Source of the DNA: Nansenia antarctica
Lineage: Eukaryota > Chordata > Actinopteri > Argentiniformes > Microstomatidae
NCBI GenBank assembly: GCA_963989245.1
Contig: OZ022346.1
Span: forward strand, 58,656,584-58,720,583
Reading direction: 5' to 3'
DNA: 64,000 nt
In this document: positions 10,993 through 21,925 of the stretch, in pieces
Layout of the letters: each line of letters begins with the position of its first letter
Numbering within the stretch: the first letter of the stretch is position 1
Position numbers and translations under genes: made by a program
The notes under the pieces: model-generated
What the model was told of the DNA's origin: nothing
Seen by the model: the letters and a program-made list of their open reading frames with translations, nothing else
Databases searched by the model: none

Positions 10993-12045
10993 AGGGCTCG
11001 ACAGTGCGACTGTTTTGGTCGCATTTGCGAGTGAATATATTTCTGTGCGACTATTGAAATACATTCAATAGCACACCAGTGCGACTAAAAGACTGCTGAA
11101 GTACTGTCATGCGCAGTCAATCTTATGTGTATAAGCGATGAGGGAATGAAAACAGTGTCGCAGAAATGCTTCACGCCTGTCCTATATGCGCTTAAAATGC
11201 GCATAATGGCTTGACGCCAGCTGGTGAAACCGTAAACCACTCGCGTGAAACGGCTATATGTATACTTTGTGGAATAGGTTCATTGTTATTGTTTGAGGCT
11301 AACGGTAAGTGATACATGGCTTGTAAATATGCTTTAATTTTAGGACGTGCTCAAAAGCAAGGACTGTGTGATCATCTAATTATGTGTAGTTATGTGTTTT
11401 TAGCATGTTGATGTTCTATCAGCATGTTGTTATGTTATTAAAATACAATTTAGACGTTCGTAGCGCTGTGTTTTGTTAGCCGCTAGCTGTTAGCAGCGTT
11501 TGCTTCCGGTTTCATGACAAAGTTTAACCCTATATGTGCCTGAGGTCTAACAACATTCAAATGACTAACTTCGTCATCTTTTTTCGGATTTCAATATATG
11601 ACACGTCATTTGAAAGCTTATGATCTGTAGTTCCAATCCACAACACGTCACATTTGAAAGTGTTTATGTAAATGTTTTACATTTGAAAGTGTATATTTAT
11701 ATTATACAATATACCAGTCATATTCTGGAATGTGTCTAAATGTTAAAGTTCCATAAGTATAAGCAAAATAAAGTAAAAAAAACAGTTTGTAAATAAATAG
11801 TAGCATAAAAAAAAAAAACGAACGGTGAACCGTGACCCAAAAACCGAGGTTCATACCGAACCGTGGGCCAACTGAAATTAATATTCTTACTTCCCCTTTA
11901 CATTGTGTGAGTCCATTTTTATTACAGCCAAGAGCCGGTTATGGTAATGTTGATATGTTATGATTATGATAATTTGTTGTCGTCATACGAAAACTGCACA
12001 ATTTTCATTGTGCTCCTGAAATTCTTGGTGTGCTCCTATATGTGT
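10993..12045. mobile_element. hAT-like remnants
   Basis: The left edge reads CAGGGCTCGACAGTGCGAC, a typical hAT terminus. Near 11,830-11,875 a second hAT-like end occurs (GTTCATACCGAACCGTGGG), and near 12,010-12,040 the motif GTGTGCTCCTA resembles an inner end of the first family. No transposase was recognised. Boundaries are uncertain. Confidence 0.4.
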
Positions 12046-12650
12046 CAACATGGCAGCACAGTGCTGCTACCTGGGGAAAAGGGAAGCGTCACGCCCTGCA
12101 CGATGCAGAGCCCAATATGATCCATCCACCAGAATTCAAACACATTCATTCACTGCCCAACAACGTGCTAATGAATGTTCCCTTCAAGTTGCTTGCATTT
12201 TGCGTCAACATAAAACACATTTACTGACGGTCATGAGTGGTAGCTGAAACCTTCCTTGTGGGGAAACAAAAATAAGAGTTTTGTGAAAAGATCAAGCAGA
12301 TAGCGATGTACCTATGTAGGTGTACAGATACCTACGTCAGCATCATCAGCCACAAGGGAAACCGAAATATTAACCCAGGACATGCTAGCAAAACAGAAGA
12401 GAGAGGGAAACTCAAGCTACACTTTATATTTCGTTTTTTAATTTATTTTTCAAAAATGTGCACTTTATTTTAAGATGAACATTTTTCAAAAGCTCTGTTA
12501 TGTATCTTTACATTTAAATGCAGCCCTTATTTTACATGAGAAAATAACATTTATTAGTATTTATTAATCTCTCCACTTCAAAGTGAAAATCTACAATATT
12601 GTTGAAATATTATTGAATTGTACTTTAATATGTATATTTACTATATGTAT
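12046..12650. other. Intronic sequence, no feature recognised
   Basis: AT-rich intron sequence of the zinc-finger gene. Two short overlapping open frames near 12,030-12,247 show no motif. Confidence 0.45.
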
Positions 12651-12821
12651 ATATGTTACGGTACATGTGGGAATACGGTACATGTGGGAAAACTAGGGTT
12701 AGGGTTAGACTTGGTACATGCTAGCATGTCTAACCCTACCCCTAATCCTAACCCTACCCCTAATCCTAACCGTAGCACCCTAGCACCTAACCCTAGTTTT
12801 CCCACATGTACCGTAACATAT
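12651..12821. repeat. Foldback MITE with telomere-like core, copy 1
   Basis: The ends are ATATGTTACGGTACATGTGG and its near-perfect inverse CACATGTACCGTAACATAT. The interior contains CTAGGGTTAGGGTTAG on one side and CTAACCCTA-type units on the other, so vertebrate telomere-like hexamers form part of the inverted arms. A second copy lies at 50,393-50,584. Confidence 0.8.
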
Positions 12822-13632
12822 ATAAACCCCTCAAAAAAAGTTCCGAAACGTTATTTTGGTTGATAAATCCTCCCCTTTAATAATACCAATTGGTATTGTA
12901 TTTTATATCGTTGGAAAGCCTGATTAGTCACCTGTACAACGAGGTACAACTTATAATAATAATAATAATGAATAATTCATTAAATGTATATAGCGCTTTT
13001 CCGAGGCTCAAAGACGCTGACAATATAGGGGATATGGGAAACACAAAAACAACAAGTAACATGGAACACAGAGTCAGAGTGGCAGTATAGGTGAGACGAG
13101 AGAAGGGCAGGGGGAGGTGGGGGGCAGGTGAGATGGCCGGGAGTCCAGGGCAAAACGACAGGAGCAGCAGGAGGGCGAAACCAAGCTGAAGATGAAACCA
13201 GAGTACAGGTGGGAGCAGGTCAGTGGATAGGCTGGGAGCGACCAGCAGTTGGTGGGCAGCGAGCCGTGTAAGCGTGAACCAGAGCGACAGCGCGGTGCCG
13301 CCGTTGCCGTTGTCATCTGTATTGCCAGCCTGGGACCGAACCCGCGCGGCCGGCCAGCCTAGCCGTGCCATGCCAGCGACCAAATCCCGCAGTAGTGAGT
13401 GAGGGTTGGGAAGGACTGACCCTCACCTGCGGAGATGGCAACCCCCAAACCGGGGAGGGAGTGGTGGCTACCTCCCGGGACGAGGGTAGTAGCACAGCAC
13501 GGCCAGGCTAGCGATGTCTGAGAGCGGCGCTGAAATGCAGCGGGTCGGTCAGCAACACAGAGCCGGGGGACAGGAACGATGGTGTCAAGAAGTGTGAATC
13601 CAGTGGGAGTTAGGGGTCCAGTGATGGGGTTA

Positions 13633-13787
13633 GTGGTGGCGGTGAATACTGTAGTCCGGTAGTGGAGGCGGTGAATACTGTAGTCCGGTAGTGGAGGCGG
13701 TGAGTACTGTAGTCCGGCAGTGGAGGCGGTGAGTACTGTAGTCCGGCAGTGGAGGCGGGGAGTACTGTAGTCCGGCAGTGGAGGCGG
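13633..13787. repeat. 29-bp minisatellite
   Basis: About five tandem units of the type GTGGAGGCGGTGAATACTG followed by TAGTCCGGTA, with A/G and T/C variants between units. Minus-strand open frames across this region are a by-product of the repeat. Confidence 0.85.
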
Positions 13788-14040
13788 TGAGAGGCGGGAG
13801 ATGGCGGGGGGGGAAAGCAGCGGAGGTCGGCGAAAAAAATCAAACAAAACAAAGTGAAAAAATACTTGGAAAAGAAAACAAGAAAAATAAAAAGCGGAGA
13901 CCTCCGGGGGAAGACGGGCACACAAAACAAGGTAGACGCCGAAAACAAGAAACTATAGACACTTTAGGACAGGACACAAAAAGACAGGACAGGGAAACAG
14001 AAGCGGCAGTCACAACGCGGACGCCAGCGATGCTCTGAAC

Positions 14041-14663
14041 TAGGGCTGCAACGTTTAGTCGACATAATCGACGACGTCGATCTTAAAAACTCGTCGAAGT
14101 GGAATTTTAGTGTCGACGCATCGTATATATATATTTTTTAAAAAGCACCCGGGAGCCATGCAAGAATCAGCTGGGTAAGTTTAAGCTAACGTTGTTAGCC
14201 AACTGGCTAACGTTATATTGTTAGGGTCGTAATGTTTATGTTAGCTTTACTGTTACATGTTGGAAAACAACGTCTCATGGACAGGGCTGTACATGCTATG
14301 AGCGTTTGTGCTATTCATTTATTTGCCCTGTGGCACGCGTGTGACAGACAGAGGCGCTTGTATGTAACGTTACGTAGCAGGGGTTTTCCATGTTGAAGCC
14401 AGGAGAACGCGAGATGAAATGAAGTGAGGGGTGGTCGCTATTAAAATACCAGGTAGTCATGGTGGATGATCATGAATGATGCTTGATAAGTGAATGCTAT
14501 TTCAATTATGTTGAGTCCGGGTGACATTCACAGGTGTGCAGACTTGAGAAGGTGAGGTACAACATGCACTGGAGCCCGCGGCCACTGCCGCGGGCACACG
14601 ACTAATCGAAAAAATAATCGACAGATTAGTCGACTACCAAAATAATCGTTAGTTGCAGCCCTA
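14041..14663. mobile_element. Nonautonomous hAT element with 8-bp TSD
   Basis: The termini are TAGGGCTGCAAC and GTTGCAGCCCTA. The perfect target duplication CTCTGAAC lies at 14,033-14,040 and 14,664-14,671. Subterminal sequence is rich in ATTAGTCGAC and AATCGACA motifs. There is no transposase, only 623 bp of largely non-coding sequence. Confidence 0.9.
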
Positions 14664-14934
14664 CTCTGAACCCAGAAACGCAGCTACGGCAAACGCAACA
14701 GGACAAACGACTGTAGGGATCATGCATTCATGGAATGAACAACACAGCTAAACATGTGGGTAGCGGCCCAAAAATATTTGCCAAAATCCCCTATATTCTT
14801 CTGTTGGTATTCACTCTCGTTTTGAGTTGCTTGGTGGATTGGATGATTGCACTCTCCCACAGTAATAAGGAAAAAACAACACATATTGGCCATTTTTACA
14901 CTTTATTCATTTTACACTGTCAGGGACCTCAGTA

Positions 14935-15245
14935 GCGTGTGGAAGATCCATACGCAGTCACAACAGCTTGGCACCTCCTCCTCATGCTGGTCACACACTG
15001 CTGTGGGACGGCATCCCATTCCTCAACCAGGATTTGCCGCAAGTCAGCCAACATGGTTGCGTTGGTCACTCTGGCACATACAGCACGCCCAAGCTGATCC
15101 CACAAGTGTTCAATTGGGTTGAGGTCTGGTCTCACGGCAGGCCATTCCGCCCTCTCCACTGCTCTGTGATTATCCTGGCTCTGTGGGGGCGAGCGTTGTC
15201 CTCCTGGAGGATGGAGTTAGGTCCCAGAATCTGGAGATATGGGAT
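14935..15245 (-). pseudogene. Tc1-type transposase C-terminal fragment
   Basis: Minus-strand reading shows QEDNARPHRARIITE, the block around the second catalytic Asp, then in a shifted frame WPAVRPDLNPIEHLWDQLG, the block with the third acidic residue of the DDE-type site, ending shortly after TAYGSSTRY. The DNA-binding N-terminus is absent and the two blocks are in different frames, so the gene is dead. Confidence 0.8.
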
Positions 15246-15619
15246 CGCCACTGGCCCCAGAATATCATTCCTGTCAATTAGGTGCCATTCAGGTGCCAGT
15301 CACACACCTGTGACTGACATACACCTGCCAGCACTTGAAGCTCAAAACGAGAGTGAATACCAACAGAAGAATATTGCAGGGGATTTTGTCAAAAAAAATT
15401 GGCCCGCTACCCACACGTTTAGCTGTGTTACTCATTCCACGAATGCATGATCCTTACAAGTTGTAGCTCGTTGTAAAGGTGACTAATAAGGCTTTCCAAC
15501 GATATAGAATAAGAATCGACTGAAATAACGTTTCCAAACTTTTTTTGAGGAGTTTATATATAGGCACTGAATCATAACGTAATCTAGACATTATAATGTT
15601 CCAGACCTTTGCTTGAGGA

Positions 15620-15960
15620 TATTTTCTCTAACTGGACCTTGTTGAATTTTAGCTGAATACCCCTGATATAGTCGTCCGGTGAGAGGGCTATGTATGTCAT
15701 CTGCATATTTGTGGTAGGCAATTTTGTTCTTTTTTATGATGTGTCCCAATGGAAGCATCTAGAGATTGAATAGGAGGGGGGCTGACCCTTGGGGAACCCC
15801 ACATGTAATTTTTATTTGGTCGCACACAAAGTTGCCAATGGAGACATAATAGCTTCTGTCCTGTAGGTAGGATCTAAACCAGTCTAGTAGCACTTGCCCT
15901 GGCAACTGAAGGGCGCAGTTCAGCCAGCTTTGATGAAACGCCTCCTAGGATTACGGTGCT
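15620..15960 (-). mobile_element. LINE RT fragment, probably the 5' part of the 9.9-10.8 kb LINE
   Basis: Minus-strand blocks LLDWFRSYLQDRSYY, ITCGVPQGS and AYHKYADDI identify RT motifs up to the catalytic site. Just beyond YADD the homology stops at sequence resembling an hAT terminus (AGGGGTATTCAGCTA on the minus strand). The next RT block expected in this family is found at 10.6-10.8 kb on the same strand, so the two pieces are likely one element split by about 4.8 kb of later insertions. Confidence 0.6.
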
Positions 15961-16611
15961 AGTTGTCCGTCTTCCATTCCGTTTCAAAGCCTTCTAAATC
16001 ATCCGAATCAGTTATAACATTGTCATAATAATAATAGTAATAACTTTTATTTGTATAGCGCTTTTCCTGCAAACGTTGCATCATCAATATCACTCCCTTC
16101 AAAACTAACTTCAGAAACTTCTCCGCTGTTGCCAAGATATCGTGAAAAAATATATAATCTGCACGTGCGTAGATACTCCCACGTGTATATGTTGATGCAT
16201 TCCATTGGCCAAGAGACCAGAAGAATGTGGAAAAAATACACATACTACAAAATGTCGTATCCGCTTTCCCGGCTTGAAAGGTAGAACAACGCAACAGCGC
16301 CCCCGGTTTAAATGAGTTAACCATTGTGTTACTCCCCCAATCCACTTGGTCATACAATTTGACCTTTTGACCCTTGTATTATGTTGGGACAAACTCACAC
16401 GTATATGACGTACAGGCATGTTTATATTATTTTATTTTGTTACACTTTTTCTTTAACAATATATTTGAGAAACCAGAGAGACACCATCATGTTTTGCAGT
16501 ATAAACTATAGTTATATATCTATTTAAAATAATATTCTTCTTTTTGACAACTTTGCTCAATGTTTTGCACAAAATGTGTTTGTAACCCTGTATATGTTCA
16601 TATTCTTACAG
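15961..16611. other. End of zinc-finger intron 2
   Basis: It contains a LINE-type tail motif (ACTTTTATTTGTATAGCGC near 16,040-16,062) and AT-rich sequence. An acceptor, TATTCTTACAG, precedes the finger exon. Confidence 0.5.
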
Positions 16612-18398
16612 ATGAGCAGAGCTCCAACCCAGGTTCAGACAGCGAGCCCAGCTCCACCACATCAGGAAACCATAAACAACACAGACACTCAGGAGAGAAA
16701 ACACACCACTGCTCCCAGTGTGGCAAGAGTTTCAAGCAGGCAGGACACCTGAAGACACATCAGAGAATACACACTGGAGAGAAACCTTACCAGTGCTCCC
16801 AGTGTGGGAAGAGTTTCAATCATACAGGACAGCTAAAGAGACACCAGAGAATACACACAGGAGAGAAACCATACCAGTGCTCCCAGTGTGGGAAGAGTTT
16901 TAGTGAAGGAGGAAGCCTGAAGATTCATCAGAGAACACACACCGGAGAGAAACCATACCACTGCTCCCAATGTGATAAGAGTTTTAGTGAAGGAGGAAGC
17001 CTGAAGAAGCATCAGAGAACACACACCGGAGAGAAACCATACCAGTGCTCCCAGTGTGGGAAGTATTTCACTCAGGCAGGATCCCTAATTGAACACCAGA
17101 GAATACACACAGGAGAGAAACCATACCAGTGCACACATTGTGGAAAGAGTTTCAATCGGGAACAAAACCTAAAGAGCCACCTGAGAATTCACACAGGAGA
17201 GAAACCATACCAGTGCACACAGTGTGGGAAGAGTTTCCCTCGGGCAGATAACCTAAGGACGCATCAGAGAATACACTCAGGAGAGAAACCATACCAGTGC
17301 ACACAGTGTGGCAAGAGTTTCAATCAGGAACAACACCTAAAGAGCCACCTGAGAATTCACACAGGAGAGAAACCATACCAGTGCACACAGTGTGGCAAGA
17401 GTTTCAATCAGGAACAACACCTAAAGAGCCACCTGAGAATTCACACAGGAGAGAAACCATACCAGTGCACACAGTGTGGGAAGAGTTTCCCTCGGGCAGA
17501 TAACCTAAGGACGCATCAGAGAATACACTCAGGAGAGAAACCATACCAGTGCACACAGTGTGGCAAGAGTTTCAATCAGGAACAACACCTAAAGAGCCAC
17601 CTGAGAATTCACACAGGAGAGAAACCATACCACTGCTCCCAATGTGATAAGAGTTTCAGTACAGCAGGAGACCTGAAGAAGCATCAGAGAATACACACCG
17701 GAGAGAAACCATACCACTGCTCCCAATGTGATAAGAGTTTTAGTGAAGGAGGAAGCCTGAAGAAGCATCAGAGAATACACACCGGAGAGAAACCATACCA
17801 CTGCTCCCAATGTGATAAGTGTTTTAGTGAAGGAGGAAGCCTGAAGAAGCATCAGAGAACACACACCGGAGAGAAACCATACCAGTGCTCCCAGTGTGGG
17901 AAGTATTTCACTCAGGCAGGATCCCTAATTGAACACCAGAGAATACACACAGGAGAGAAACCATACCAGTGCACACATTGTGGAAAGAGTTTCAATCGGG
18001 AACAAACCCTAAAGAGCCACCTGAGAATTCACACAGGAGAGAAACCATACCAGTGCTCCCAGTGTGGTAAGAGTTTCCGTCGGGCAGATAACCTAAGGAC
18101 GCATCAGAGAATACACTCAGGAGAGAAACCATACCAGTGCACACAGTGTGGCAAGAGTTTCAATAAGGAACAAAACCTAAAGAGCCACCTGAGAATTCAC
18201 ACCGGAGAGAAACCATACCACTGCTCCCAATGTGATAAGAGTTTTAGTGAAGGAGGAAGCCTGAAGATTCATCAGAGAACACACACCGGAGAGAAACCAT
18301 ACCACTGCTCCCAGTGTGGGAAGAGTTTCAGTACAGCAGGACACCTGAAGAGGCATCAGAGAACACACACCGGAGAGAAACCATACCACTGCTCCTAG
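16612..18398 (+). CDS. C2H2 zinc-finger gene, finger exon (20 fingers)
   Basis: This exon follows an AG acceptor at 16,610-16,611 and is in phase with exon B. A short linker (EQSSNPGSDSEPSSTTSG) precedes 20 tandem C2H2 fingers of 28 residues, each Cys-x2-Cys-x12-His-x3-His and joined by H(T/S)GEKP linkers. Such proteins are nuclear and bind DNA through the variable residues of each finger. The target is unknown. Many fingers are near-identical, for example those with NQEQHLKSH, PRADNLRTH and SEGGSLKKH, showing recent amplification. One finger has Cys in place of Ser (DKCFSEGG), which does not affect zinc ligands. The frame ends at TAG 18,396-18,398, where other units have CAG, so the original array was longer. 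Confidence 0.9.
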
Positions 18399-18716
18399 TG
18401 TGGGAAGAGTTTTAGTGAAGGAGGAAGCCTGAAGATTCATCAGAGAACACACACAGGAGAGAAACCATACCACTGTTCCCAGTGTGGGAAGAGTTTTAGT
18501 GAAGCAGGACACCTGAAGATGCATCAGAGAACACACACAGGAGAGAAACCATACCACTGCTCCCAGTGTGGGAAGAGTTTTAGTGAAGGAGGAAGCCTGA
18601 AGATGCATCAGAGAACACACACAGGAGAGAAACCATACCACTGCTCCCAGTGTGGGAAGAGTTTTAGTGAAGGAGGAAGCCTGAAGATGCATCAGACAAC
18701 ACACACCGGAGAGTAA
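18399..18716 (+). pseudogene. Four downstream C2H2 fingers beyond the TAG
   Basis: The same frame stays open after the TAG and encodes about four more fingers (CGKSFSEGGSLKIH, then units with SEAGHLKMH and SEGGSLKMH) up to TAA at 18,714-18,716 after HTTHTGE. The finger containing the stop lost the Gln between its two cysteines. These fingers would be translated only by read-through or in an allele with CAG. Confidence 0.8.
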
Positions 18717-19730
18717 CCATACCACTGCTCTGGAAACGATCGTAGCTCTACGTCGGGTATTACCTACTGGTTATGCAGAGTTATTACAGGCATGTGAGCC
18801 GCACTGCCTATACTGTAATTCATGCGAAGTGAATGTGGCTCGTAATAAAATTAACAATGTTGTTATCAGCCAAGAAAATGAGTTAAGAAATGATTTTCTT
18901 TTACAACTTGTGTATAAGCATTTGCCTGGTTAGTAATCAAACGTTAAATCACCCTTCTCTGCCCTCTCCCGCTTCCAGACGAACGCCTACCCTATATTTT
19001 AGCACTTGGCTTAATTCAGCCGCTTTTCTTTGAGCCGCTATTCACCTGCGTCCAATTTAAAGTATATTTGGTGTTTATAGATGGAAGCACGTACGCAATG
19101 TTGAACAAGCGCAGCTCGTTTTATAAACAGGCATGATAATCGCTCACCTTTCGTCGAAATTAGCCGTTTTGAATTCAAAATAGGTGACTTCCCTGAATCA
19201 TATAGATCCGATGAGGTTTTTTTTTTGCGGGGGGGGGGGCGGAGCGGAGCAGCCCATTAGTCTGGAACGCACGTTGAACGTTCGAACGATTAGATTTTGA
19301 TGGGCCGTTGATGGCTCGGGCTACAGAAAAGCGAAGCAACGTAGCGAACAGGTGCGCAGGCGTGAAGGGCTGAAACTGTGATGTGCGCGTGAAACTCCTT
19401 GGTGAAGAAATTGGTGACAGAACGTCAGCTGCGGTTTATGTATGCTGAGAGAAGACAAGGACTGACTCGCAAATACTGAGATAAGAATGTAACGTTAACA
19501 AAATACAAATTGCTAGCTAACGATAGATGGCTAACTTTGGTACTAACTTTTGGTACTAACATTACTAAGTGCAGTACAGATACAGTACAGATAACTACTA
19601 ACGTTAGCGTTGTCAGCCTATTTTGCAAGCTGTTAGCCCCTTTCACACATAGTTCCCTGTAAATTAAATGGAATCGCAACCCAGGTCCGCCAGTGATTTT
19701 CGCCGTTTAATGAGCTAAATGCCCGAAAAA
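18717..19730. other. 3' flank of the zinc-finger gene
   Basis: No coding feature was recognised. It includes a T10/G-rich tract near 19,218-19,240. A poly(A) signal is not obvious, although AATAAA occurs at 18,843-18,848. Confidence 0.45.
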
Positions 19731-19734
19731 TATT

Positions 19735-20170
19735 ATGATGAATACATATAAAACTGAGGTATGATATATGGCAGATATATATGGCAGTCTCAGGCGCCTG
19801 TCACGTCTCCAGTAGCTACATTAGAACTTTGCATCCTTTGATACATATAAGGATCTTGTAACTTCGCAAACAATGGCAACATTTAAATAGTTTACTTTAT
19901 GTTCAACTGGAAAAGGTAGTGAGAGAAGATTTTCGTGTTTTGATTTCGCTGGGAGTTCGTTAAAAATGCCTTTCCACCAAAGAACCGTGGAGCCGCGCCG
20001 TATGAGCAGGCTGAGGGTCATACAATATTTGTATATTAAAGGCAACGCCGCGGCAGTTGAACATAGAGTAAACTATTTCAATTCTGCCATTGTTTGCGAA
20101 GTTACAAGATCCTTACATCCCGTCAAGATCCTTGATGATATAAATATGATGAGAAATACATATAAAACGG
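19735..20170. repeat. Foldback repeat, left unit (L1 target)
   Basis: The arms around AAGGATCTTGTAACTTCGC (near 19,850-19,911) and its inverse GCGAAGTTACAAGATCC (near 20,057-20,120) form a palindrome. The sequence TATGGCAGTCTCA-GGCGCCTGTCACG also recurs in the unit right of the L1. Confidence 0.7.
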
Positions 20171-20284
20171 GGGAGTCACGTGACCACTCGTTGACGATGC
20201 ACACGTAGTCTTCTTGTCCGCTCAATTTGCCACTTAATTGCACTAATACTTTACAATTTATCGAATAATATATTAGAAACAGCA

Positions 20285-21355
20285 ATGACCACATCACTTG
20301 CTATGGGAAGTCGCAAAAGAGAGGTTGAAAACTCTCCAACTAAGAAGAAATGTAAAGATACATCCATCTCAAAAGAAGACCTCGACGCCGCCATTGCTGA
20401 CGGTATCAGGCTAGCGCTGCAAGAACAGCAATCCATCCTGAACACAGCTATTACTTCGGCCATCAAAGATGCTGTGGATTCCATCCTAACCCCTCAGCTT
20501 TGCTCAATCAAAATCGACATCGAAAAGACCAACGAGTTTATCCGAGGTATGAAAACGGATATCGAGCACCAAGCTAAGCTAGCCCAAAAGACCCAGAGCC
20601 GCATCGACTCTGTTCAGATGGCTGTGCGCGAGGACAGACATAGCATTGCTGAACTCCGAAAGCAGGTGGAACAACTCACAGAGAAAACAGCTGACATGGA
20701 AGATAGGGCTCGGCGAAATAATCTACGTCTGGTAGGCTTACCAGAGTCGTTGGAGGGCTCGGATGCTGCAGGTTACCTCAAAGCCAACCTGGCGAAGTGG
20801 ATTCCCTCCTTGGCTGGCCGAGTCATCGAGATTGACCGTGCTCACCGCATATATAACGGCCGCGAGCAAAACAGCAATCGCCCCCGTACCCTCATCTTCC
20901 GTCTACTGAGATGGCAGGACAGGACCACCATCCTAAAGGAAGCTAGGAAGATATATCCAGTGAAGCAAGACAAATCCACCCTCCTGTTCTTCCCAGACTA
21001 CAGTGCCCCAACTACAACCAAGAGGAAGGGGTTCAACACGGTTATCAAGGATGCGCATGCCATGGGTCTGCAGCCTTTCCTAATCTACCCCGCTATTCTC
21101 AAAATGGAGCACGATGGCAATAAGATGTCCTTCGACTGTCCGTCCAGAGCAGAGGACTTCATCCGATCCTTGAAGTCACCACTTCAGCCACACCAATCCG
21201 AATCCTACGCCGGTGCTGTGCGGCGCGACCCAACAACGAAGCTGTCTACAGGACCCGTGCGACCCACACCTGCCAGGCGGCCCGGCCGAGAGGACTCTAC
21301 CGCTGTCAATGATCCGGTGATCGAGGATGGTGACGGGATGGAACTGACCACCTAA
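20285..21355 (+). CDS. L1-like ORF1 protein
   Basis: The 356-residue product has the layout of L1 ORF1p: a basic N-terminus (SRKREVENS, KKKCK), a heptad-rich coiled coil at about residues 35-150, then an RRM-like block starting RRNNLRLVGLPE at about residue 140, and a C-terminal domain with AHRIY and RLLRWQDR. ORF1p trimers coat the element RNA and act as a nucleic-acid chaperone in the cytoplasmic particle. The start was chosen at the first Met (20,285). A second Met six codons later is possible. The C-terminal 60 residues are Pro/Arg-rich and poorly conserved in such proteins. Confidence 0.9.
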   Translation: MTTSLAMGSRKREVENSPTKKKCKDTSISKEDLDAAIADGIRLALQEQQSILNTAITSAIKDAVDSILTPQLCSIKIDIEKTNEFIRGMKTDIEHQAKLAQKTQSRIDSVQMAVREDRHSIAELRKQVEQLTEKTADMEDRARRNNLRLVGLPESLEGSDAAGYLKANLAKWIPSLAGRVIEIDRAHRIYNGREQNSNRPRTLIFRLLRWQDRTTILKEARKIYPVKQDKSTLLFFPDYSAPTTTKRKGFNTVIKDAHAMGLQPFLIYPAILKMEHDGNKMSFDCPSRAEDFIRSLKSPLQPHQSESYAGAVRRDPTTKLSTGPVRPTPARRPGREDSTAVNDPVIEDGDGMELTT

Positions 21356-21925
21356 TCAGCCACGACATTGCCATGGGGACTGCTTTAGATTTCAACGATA
21401 GAAATGACTATTTTACTTTATTTTCCCCCAGGATATGCAATTGCTTATGGATGTTTACTTTGACTAACGCTGGGTCTAACGAGGTATGGTTGTTATGTTC
21501 CCCTATCTCAAACGATCATTTTTCACCATTATGATGGCCTGCTGATATCCCGTTATTTTCATTATTTAATGCCATGTCTAGGCTACCTTTTTTTGAGGGG
21601 ATGATATGATTCTTTAAGTTCGATAAAGACTCATTGTTATAACTAGCAGGTGGTGTATTGAGCCGATTTGTGGGCTACAGCGTTGCAATAGACTGAGTCA
21701 CGTCTCAGAGAATGTTTATGTTTTGGCAAGCCTGTAGGTTACCTTCGCGGTTTGCTAACTTTTTTGTACATTGTATTTTTCTCTTCATTTGTTTTTCTCC
21801 CTCCCCCTCCCAACGGACAAGTCGCGTAACGGATTGGACTTTTACTGTACTGATAGAAATACTAAGTAGTCATGACCAGAACTTTCATTTCATTCAGATA
21901 TTCTGTATTTGCTCATTAGAATCCC

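Larger units (their letters stand above)
12952..14711. mobile_element. Insertion inside the left Tc1-like terminal repeat
   Basis: The segment begins with an (ATA)n run and ATGTATATAGCGCTTTTCCG, which recurs at 29,600-29,640. It then continues with GC-rich sequence and a minisatellite. The homology of the flanking Tc1-like repeat resumes exactly after it. It looks like a retro-derived fragment, but no coding motif was recognised. It carries its own later hAT insertion. Confidence 0.5.
12823..15560 (-). mobile_element. Tc1-like DNA transposon, interrupted
   Basis: Long inverted terminal repeats of about 220 bp bound the element. The right one is 15,339-15,560. The left one is split into 12,823-12,951 and 14,712-14,835 by an insertion. 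The ends are next to TA-rich sequence, as expected for TA-duplicating elements. Without the insertion the element is about 1 kb and contains only the C-terminal part of a Tc1-type transposase, so it is nonautonomous. Confidence 0.75.

Noticed and set aside
12700..12800. TTAGGG repeats as a true telomere or fusion point
   Set aside because: The repeats are few, degenerate and face each other inside a 171-bp mobile palindrome with a second copy 38 kb away.
13359..13925. A 188-codon minus-strand frame with repeated Thr/Ala/Pro segments
   Set aside because: It runs through the 29-bp minisatellite and GC-rich sequence. There is no motif, and 29 is not a multiple of three, so units fall in different frames.
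16690..18716. Regular 84-bp units as a CRISPR-like or satellite array
   Set aside because: Each unit is exactly one C2H2 finger plus linker in frame with upstream splice-compatible exons.
18177..18725. A 182-codon minus-strand open frame across the zinc-finger exon
   Set aside because: It is the antisense of tandem fingers. The 84-bp unit keeps the opposite frame open by repetition.
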